From NCBI GenBank assembly GCA_030151225.1, contig JASLEG010000244.1, positions 1-10,388 of the forward strand: 10,388 bases of DNA, read 5' to 3'. Within the stretch, counting starts at the first letter, position 1. Each line of letters begins with the position of its first letter. This document shows positions 1-4,220 of the stretch, one piece after another. Made by a program: the position numbers and the translations under genes. The stretch is from Burkholderia sp. (GTDB taxonomy: Bacteria > Pseudomonadota > Gammaproteobacteria > Burkholderiales > Burkholderiaceae). Under the pieces are notes generated by a model. It was not told where the DNA came from. It saw nothing but the letters and a program-made list of their open reading frames with translations, and did not search any database.

Positions 1-65
1 GCGCGGCGGAAGCGGCGGATCGCTACTTCGAACGGCTCGTTTTCTTTCAGAAGAATCGTCGTCAT
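1..65 (-). CDS. rpsU: 30S ribosomal protein S21, N-terminal part (cut by window edge)
   Basis: Reading the minus strand from the ATG at 65-63 gives 21 residues beginning MTTILLKENEPFEVAIRRF. This is the start of bacterial ribosomal protein S21 in its Burkholderia form. S21 is a small, basic protein of the 30S subunit that acts near the anti-Shine-Dalgarno region during initiation. The family is about 70 residues long, so roughly 50 residues lie beyond the left edge. An AGGAA ribosome-binding site sits about six bases before the ATG on the minus strand. The gene is divergent from fliC. I saw no convincing sigma-70 promoter for it in the intergenic region. Confidence 0.9.
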   Translation of the reverse strand, partial: MTTILLKENEPFEVAIRRFRR

Positions 66-541
66 GTCGTTCCTAAATTGCTTGATACGGTCAAAAACGT
101 AGCGGCCAAGCGCCACGCACCGGCCTTCCGGGCGTTCCCACGAACAGGCGAAACGAGCGGGTTTTGTGGCCTCGGAGGCCGGAAATGAGAGGCGGAATGC
201 ACCGCGAAACGCTCGGCTACCTGCATCCGGGCGCCGCGTTTGACTGCCAGCTTGGACATGCCGGAAACGGCAAGGGCTTGACAGAAATCTCAATTCAGCC
301 CGCCATGCTAGCAGGTAAACAGCCGCCAAGCTAGCGGTTTACGTTTCTGCCGAACAAATTTCCCACACTTCACGCCTCAAGTGCCGCGCGAAAAAACCGT
401 TAACAATCAAAGTCGGGGCTGCATTACCTCCCGCGCACCATCCCGCCACCCGTAACACGGCGAGATGGCGGCGGACGGTCCGACACGGAGGCAACCCCGA
501 CGAAAAATCGGATGAAATTGCAAGTCATCGCAATCTCCCCC

Positions 542-568
542 TCAAGTTTTTTTTGGGGCCGCCGAAAT
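542..568 (+). promoter_or_regulatory. Sigma-28 (FliA) promoter of fliC
   Basis: TCAAGTTT at 542-549 and GCCGAAAT at 561-568 are separated by exactly 11 bases. The enterobacterial sigma-28 consensus is TAAAGTTT-N11-GCCGATAA, so the matches are 7/8 and 6/8 with the ideal spacer. Flagellin genes are the classic late-class targets of FliA. Transcription would start near 575, giving a leader of about 80 bases. The promoter also rules out the longer upstream start at 553 for fliC, because the -10 box would then lie inside the coding region. Confidence 0.85.
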
Positions 569-604
569 CCTGCTCTGAGGCGGCCAGCAATGAACGAGTG
601 CACC

Positions 605-641
605 GCCGATGCCCACGTTGGCTTGTCAAAGGCTTATCGGC
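605..641 (+). promoter_or_regulatory. Possible stem-loop in the fliC 5' leader
   Basis: GCCGAT at 605-610 is complementary to ATCGGC at 636-641. The stem can extend with GCC (611-613) against GGC (631-633) across a two-base bulge. The 3' arm is followed directly by TTTT and then the AGGAG ribosome-binding site (646-650). The fold would place the ribosome-binding site at the foot of a hairpin, so it could affect translation or leader stability. Only base pairing is seen; no function is shown. Confidence 0.35.
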
Positions 642-645
642 TTTT

Positions 646-650
646 AGGAG
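646..650 (+). promoter_or_regulatory. Ribosome-binding site fixing the fliC start
   Basis: AGGAG lies seven bases before the ATG at 658. It supports the start that gives MLGITTNINSLVAQQNLNGS, the conserved flagellin N-terminus, over the in-frame ATG 105 bases upstream. Confidence 0.85.
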
Positions 651-657
651 AATTTCC

Positions 658-1812
658 ATGCTCGGAATCACTACCAACATCAATTCGCTGGTCGCTCAGC
701 AAAACCTGAACGGCTCGCAAAGCGCACTGTCGCAAGCCATCACCCGTCTGTCGTCGGGTAACCGCATCAACAGCGCAGCTGACGATGCGGCAGGTCTGGC
801 CATCTCGACCCGCATGCAAACGGCCATCAACGGCCTGAACCAGGGCGTGTCGAACACGAACGACGCCGTCTCGCTGATCCAGAGCTCGTCGAGCGCCCTG
901 TCGGCACTGACGACCAGCCTGCAACGTATCCGCACGCTGGCCAACCAGGCATCGACCGGCACGCTGTCGTCGAGCGACCAGGCTGCAGCCGAGCAGGAAG
1001 TGGCGGCGCAGATCTCGGAAGTGAACCGTATCGCTTCGCAAACGAACTTCAACGGCAAGAACCTGCTCGACGGTTCCGCCGGCATCGTGACGTTCCAGGT
1101 CGGCGCGAACGTCGGCCAGACGGTCAGCCTCGACCTGAGCCAAAGCCTGTCGGCAGCGAAGATCGGTGGCGGTCTCGTGCAACAAGGCGAAACGGTCGGC
1201 ACGATCTCGAACCTGTCGCTCGACAAGAACGGCGCGGCCACGACGGCTTCGCAACCGGCCATCACGTCGGTCAACGTCCTGTCGGACGGCAAGGGCGGCT
1301 ACACGTTCACGGATCAGAACGGTCAGACCCTGAGCACGACGGCAGTCGGCGCGATCTTCACGACGGGTACGGCAGCCGGCACGGGCACGGCAGTCACGAA
1401 CCTGACGCTGTCGACCGGCGCGACGAGCGGCATGACGACGGCACAGGCAAGCGCCGCTGCGAACGAAATCTCGCAGATCAACGCCGTCAACTCGCCGCCG
1501 ACCGTGTCGAACATCGACATCAGCAACGCGACGGGTGCCAACCAGGCCCTGGTCTCGATCGAAAACGCGCTGCAGACGGTGAACAACCTGCAGGCGACGC
1601 TCGGTGCGACGCAGAACCGACTGACCGCGATCGCGCAAACGCAGCAACAGAACTCGACGAACCTGTCGTCGGCACAATCGCAAATCCAGAGCGCGGACTT
1701 CGCGCAGGAAACCGCGAACCTGAGCAAGGCGCAAGTGCTGCAACAAGCCGGCATCTCGGTGCTGGCCCAGGCGAACTCGCTGCCGCAGCAAGTTCTGAAG
1801 CTCCTCCAGTAA
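658..1812 (+). CDS. fliC: Flagellin, filament subunit
   Basis: This 384-residue flagellin polymerises into the filament after export through the flagellar type III apparatus. The N-terminus (1 to about 170) has the conserved D0/D1 helices, including LSSGNRINSAADDAAGLAIS. It also has the stretch around residues 88-98 (LQRIRTLANQA) that corresponds to the D1 region recognised by TLR5 in many flagellins. The last 80 or so residues are the matching C-terminal D1/D0 helices, ending in QQVLKLLQ. The middle (about 170-300) is a short variable domain rich in Thr, Ser, Gly and Ala, with no cysteine anywhere. The length fits Burkholderia flagellins (about 385-390) and is much shorter than enterobacterial ones. 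The start is set by AGGAG and by the sigma-28 promoter. The mid-domain is the likely acceptor for the downstream glycosyltransferase, which is an inference from gene order. Confidence 0.97.
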   Translation: MLGITTNINSLVAQQNLNGSQSALSQAITRLSSGNRINSAADDAAGLAISTRMQTAINGLNQGVSNTNDAVSLIQSSSSALSALTTSLQRIRTLANQASTGTLSSSDQAAAEQEVAAQISEVNRIASQTNFNGKNLLDGSAGIVTFQVGANVGQTVSLDLSQSLSAAKIGGGLVQQGETVGTISNLSLDKNGAATTASQPAITSVNVLSDGKGGYTFTDQNGQTLSTTAVGAIFTTGTAAGTGTAVTNLTLSTGATSGMTTAQASAAANEISQINAVNSPPTVSNIDISNATGANQALVSIENALQTVNNLQATLGATQNRLTAIAQTQQQNSTNLSSAQSQIQSADFAQETANLSKAQVLQQAGISVLAQANSLPQQVLKLLQ

Positions 1813-1840
1813 GACGTCTTGCTGTAGAGCTTTGAAAACC

Positions 1841-1867
1841 GGGCCGCGCCATCATGGGCGGCCCGTT
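1841..1867 (+). terminator. Hairpin after fliC, probable intrinsic terminator
   Basis: GGGCCGC (1841-1847) pairs with GCGGCCC (1858-1864). Two more pairs sit inside, past a bulged G1848, closing an ATCAT loop. AAAA precedes the stem, but only GTT follows, so the U-tract is poor. It lies 28 bases after the fliC stop. It probably limits read-through from abundant fliC mRNA into fliD and may stabilise the fliC transcript end. Confidence 0.6.
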
Positions 1868-1961
1868 CGTGCGACGGTGCTATCTTCCTCGTGGCCGTCG
1901 CGCGCTTTTTGCTTTTGCTGCACGTATTTCTGTTTCACGATTTTCGTCTTTCGTTTTTCCC

Positions 1962-1992
1962 CGGTTTGACGCAGTATTCGCACGGTCAACCG
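1962..1992 (+). promoter_or_regulatory. Imperfect inverted repeat upstream of fliD
   Basis: CGGTTTGAC (1962-1970) and GTCAACCG (1985-1992) are complementary except for one extra T, with 14 bases between them. The repeat lies 42 bases before the fliD ATG. It could be an operator or a leader hairpin. I found no sigma-28 or clear sigma-70 promoter in the 222-base fliC-fliD gap, so how fliD is transcribed is not clear from the sequence. Confidence 0.3.
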
Positions 1993-2034
1993 ACCTGAAT
2001 CGTTCGCGCCCGATGGCGCCCACGGAGCCACGCG

Positions 2035-3591
2035 ATGTCCACGATCACCTCCACGTCCGGTACGTCCAACAACACCATCAGCAGCAGCACGGCGTTGCAG
2101 GAAGCCGCACAATCGATCATCAGCGGCTCGACGGGCAATTCCTCCATCGACGTGAATTCGCTCGTGACTGCGCTGGTCAATTCCAAGACCGCCGGCACGA
2201 CCGCGATCCTGTCGACGGCGGTCGCCAACGACAACAACAAGGCCTCGGCCTACACCAGTCTCCAGACCGCGCTGACGAACCTGCAGAGCGCGCTCTCCAC
2301 GCTGTCCGACGGTTCGTTCGCGCAAACCTACGCCACCGCCACCACCGGCGGCTCGGGCCTCACGGCCACGGCCGGCACGGGTGCCGTGGCCGGTTCGTAT
2401 CAGGTGACCGTGAACCAGATCGCGCAGTCGCAGTCGCTGACCTCGCCGGCCTTCGGCGCGAGCACCGCGCTCGGCACCGGCTCGATGACGCTGACCGTGA
2501 ACGGCAAGTCGTCCACGATCTCGATCGACTCCACCAACAACACGCTGTCGGGCATCGCCTCCGCGATCAACAACGCGACCGACAACCCCGGCGTGACGGC
2601 CTCGATCGTGACCGGTAGCGACGGCGCCCACCTGGTGCTGCGCTCCAACAACAGCGGCGCGGCGAACACCATCAACGTGGCCGTCAACGCGAGCACCGAC
2701 AACGGCCTCGGCAACCTCGCCGTGTCCTCCACGCCGAGCACCACGGGCGGCCAGTCGACCATCACCACCGGCAACACGACCGCGACCCAGTGGACCCAGT
2801 CGTCGGCCGGGCAGGACGCCTCGGTCAACGTCAACGGCGTGACCAGCCTCAGCGCGACCAACGCGGTCAGCAACGTGATCTCGGGCGTGACGCTGAACCT
2901 GACCCAGGCTGCGGTCACGAGCCCGGCCACCACGCAGACGCTGACGGTGACGTCCGACACCACCAAGCAGGCGACGGCCGTCACGAACTTCGTGAGCGCC
3001 TACAACACGCTGATCTCGACGATCGCCACCGTCGGCTCGTTCGACAATTCGACCGATCCGACCTCGCCGACCGTCGGCCCGCTGTTCGGCGATTCGACCC
3101 TGAACACGATCACCACGCAGATCCAGAGCGTGATCGCCGGCGCCGTGAAGAACAACGGCCTGAGCTCGACGCTCTCGCAACTCGGCATCACCGTGGCCGA
3201 CGGCACCACCTCGGGCCAGCCGGCCGGCACGCTGATCGTCGACCAGACCGCGCTGAGCAACGCGCTGTCCACCAACCCGTCGGCCGCCGCGAACCTGTTC
3301 AACAGCACCAACGGCATCGGCGCGCAGCTCAACACCGACATCACGAACTACACGGCCACCAACGGCATCCTGACCACCAGCGCGAACGGGGTGCAGACGG
3401 ACCTGAAGAGCCTGACCACGCAGCAGACCGCGCTCGCCACCTACGCCTCGACGCTGACCACGCAGTACAACGCGCAGTTCACGAACCTGAACACCGTGAT
3501 GGCCGAGATGACGCAGCAGCAGAACTACCTGACCGCGCTGTTCGGCGGCACCAACAGCGCGGGCGCGCTGGCCACCAACAAGTCGTCCTGA
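2035..3591 (+). CDS. fliD: Flagellar filament capping protein (hook-associated protein 2)
   Basis: FliD forms the oligomeric cap at the growing filament tip and helps exported flagellin fold and insert. The 518-residue product has a Ser/Thr/Asn-rich N-terminus and a FliD_N-type region. SIDVNSLVTALVNSKT (37-52) occupies the usual 'D-x-x-x-L-V' start of that region, and VNQIAQSQSL (126-135) is a typical FliD_N motif. The middle is a beta-rich Ser/Thr domain, and the C-terminal half is FliD_C-like. It ends in a predicted coiled coil (about 455-503, YNAQFTNLNTVMAEMTQQQN). Length is normal for beta-proteobacteria (about 500). CGGAG at 2023-2027 is seven bases before the ATG. It lies in the order fliC-fliD-fliT, with fliT 28 bases downstream. 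The low-complexity Ser/Thr composition resembles flagellin and could also be a glycosylation substrate, which is speculative. Confidence 0.95.
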   Translation: MSTITSTSGTSNNTISSSTALQEAAQSIISGSTGNSSIDVNSLVTALVNSKTAGTTAILSTAVANDNNKASAYTSLQTALTNLQSALSTLSDGSFAQTYATATTGGSGLTATAGTGAVAGSYQVTVNQIAQSQSLTSPAFGASTALGTGSMTLTVNGKSSTISIDSTNNTLSGIASAINNATDNPGVTASIVTGSDGAHLVLRSNNSGAANTINVAVNASTDNGLGNLAVSSTPSTTGGQSTITTGNTTATQWTQSSAGQDASVNVNGVTSLSATNAVSNVISGVTLNLTQAAVTSPATTQTLTVTSDTTKQATAVTNFVSAYNTLISTIATVGSFDNSTDPTSPTVGPLFGDSTLNTITTQIQSVIAGAVKNNGLSSTLSQLGITVADGTTSGQPAGTLIVDQTALSNALSTNPSAAANLFNSTNGIGAQLNTDITNYTATNGILTTSANGVQTDLKSLTTQQTALATYASTLTTQYNAQFTNLNTVMAEMTQQQNYLTALFGGTNSAGALATNKSS

Positions 3592-3619
3592 TCGACGGCA
3601 CGTTCCCGGAGCCACGGAC

Positions 3620-3922
3620 ATGGATCAGCACACCCTCGTCAAGCAGGTGCTCGCGATGACGCACGACATCGATCGTGCGGTACGACTCGCCGACTGGGAA
3701 GGCGCCGAGCGTCTGGTGGGCGCGCGCAAGCCGTATCTCGGCTCGCTCGACGCCGTGCAGGCGCCCGAGGATCTGCTGATGATCCGCGAGATCCAGTCGA
3801 TCGACGCCGAGGTCGCGGCCGAAACCTCGCGCGCGCGCGCCGAACTGCAGAAGGAATACCGCAGCGCGATGGAGCGCCTGAGCGCCGCGCGCCAGTACAA
3901 CCAGGCCGCGCTGCGCTTCTGA
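3620..3922 (+). CDS. fliT: FliT-like flagellar export chaperone
   Basis: This is a 100-residue, predicted all-helical, charged protein beginning MDQHTLVKQVLAMTHDIDRA, located directly after fliD. FliT proteins bind FliD in the cytoplasm and deliver it to the export gate. In enterobacteria FliT also inhibits FlhDC, but I cannot tell whether that applies here. The helices span about residues 1-28 (ending in DWEGAERLV) and about 50-98 (DLLMIREIQSIDAEVAAE onward), matching the short helical-bundle plan of the family. The assignment rests on position and size as much as on sequence, since FliT diverges quickly. GGAG at 3608-3611 precedes the ATG by eight bases. Its ribosome-binding context is the same 10-mer found before fliD, which suggests matched translation of the chaperone and its client. 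Confidence 0.85.
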   Translation: MDQHTLVKQVLAMTHDIDRAVRLADWEGAERLVGARKPYLGSLDAVQAPEDLLMIREIQSIDAEVAAETSRARAELQKEYRSAMERLSAARQYNQAALRF

Positions 3923-3954
3923 GCCCGCCCGGCAGCACCGCATAACCACAATGT

Positions 3955-3972
3955 CACGCGCTCGAGCGCGTG
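3955..3972. repeat. 18-bp perfect palindrome between fliT and its terminator
   Basis: CACGCGCTCGAGCGCGTG is its own reverse complement over all 18 bases. It lies 32 bases after the fliT stop and 12 bases before the terminator stem. As DNA it is a good shape for a dimeric regulator site. As RNA it would give a seven-base-pair stem with a TCGA loop, perhaps protecting the 3' end of the fliDT message. Confidence 0.6.
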
Positions 3973-3984
3973 CTCGTTCGACTC

Positions 3985-4010
3985 ACGGCCCGTTCAGCGG
4001 GCCGTTTTTT
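3985..4010 (+). terminator. Rho-independent terminator after fliT
   Basis: ACGGCCCG (3985-3992) pairs perfectly with CGGGCCGT (3998-4005) around a TTCAG loop, and six T residues (4005-4010) follow. This is a textbook intrinsic terminator. It ends the fliC-fliD-fliT segment and implies that the downstream glycosylation genes have their own promoter. Confidence 0.93.
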
Positions 4011-4086
4011 CTGTGCCCGGCGCCGCTCGTGCCCGCCCCTCGGCCCCTTTCAATCACGCCCCGATTCTCGTGAACGGCACGCAGCC

Positions 4087-4110
4087 GCCGGCTCCGGCGC
4101 GCTCGCGCCG
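4087..4110. repeat. Two overlapping GC palindromes
   Basis: GCCGG-CT-CCGGC (4087-4098) and CGGCGCG-CT-CGCGCCG (4095-4110) share four bases and both have CT at the centre. Only one of the two hairpins could form at a time. They lie between the fliT terminator and the next gene, upstream of the presumed promoter. In such GC-rich DNA they could be chance. Confidence 0.4.
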
Positions 4111-4180
4111 CCCCGCACATCCGCCAAATTGACGCCCGTTTACCGGTCAGTTCCACGCTTCGACGCATCGGTCGCGGCCG

Positions 4181-4186
4181 GATAAT
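4181..4186 (+). promoter_or_regulatory. Candidate -10 box for the modification operon
   Basis: GATAAT matches TATAAT at 5 of 6 positions and lies 34 bases before the ATG at 4221. It is in one of the few AT-rich spots of the 298-base fliT-to-operon gap. No good -35 box sits at 16-18 bases (best TTCGAC), so a promoter here would need an activator or a different sigma factor. A promoter is expected because a strong terminator precedes the operon. Confidence 0.35.
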
Positions 4187-4220
4187 TCGCATCATTCGCT
4201 TCTTCCGTCCGGTTTCTCCC

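Larger units (their letters stand above)
66..657. other. Divergent rpsU-fliC intergenic region
   Basis: These 592 bases hold no credible gene. The small ORFs here lack ribosome-binding sites and resemble nothing I know. The stretch is visibly more AT-rich than the flanking coding DNA, notably 340-420. It contains the sigma-28 promoter of fliC near its right end and four dyad symmetries: GTAAAC/GTTTAC around two GCTAGC hexamers (307-342), CCATC-C-CGCC/GGCG-A-GATGG (438-468), ATTGC-N8-GCAAT (517-534), and a leader hairpin (605-641). A TTGACA hexamer at 278-283 has no matching -10 box. Confidence 0.7.

Noticed and set aside
62..259. 65-codon minus-strand frame overlapping the rpsU start
   Set aside because: No ribosome-binding site and no family resemblance; it lies in the regulatory gap.
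278..306. TTGACA as a plus-strand sigma-70 promoter
   Set aside because: At 16-18 bases downstream there is only CGCCAT-like sequence, so no -10 box.
553..657. 35-residue N-terminal extension of flagellin from an upstream ATG
   Set aside because: The sigma-28 promoter lies across this start, and the conserved flagellin N-terminus with its AGGAG site begins at 658.
634..1791. Long open frame antisense to fliC (385 codons)
   Set aside because: It is an arginine-rich shadow of the third-position GC bias, has no ribosome-binding site, and lies wholly opposite a certain flagellin gene.
1852..3621. 589-codon open frame antisense to fliD
   Set aside because: The product is repetitive Arg/Gly/Val with no recognisable domain. 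It is the mirror of strong codon bias in fliD.
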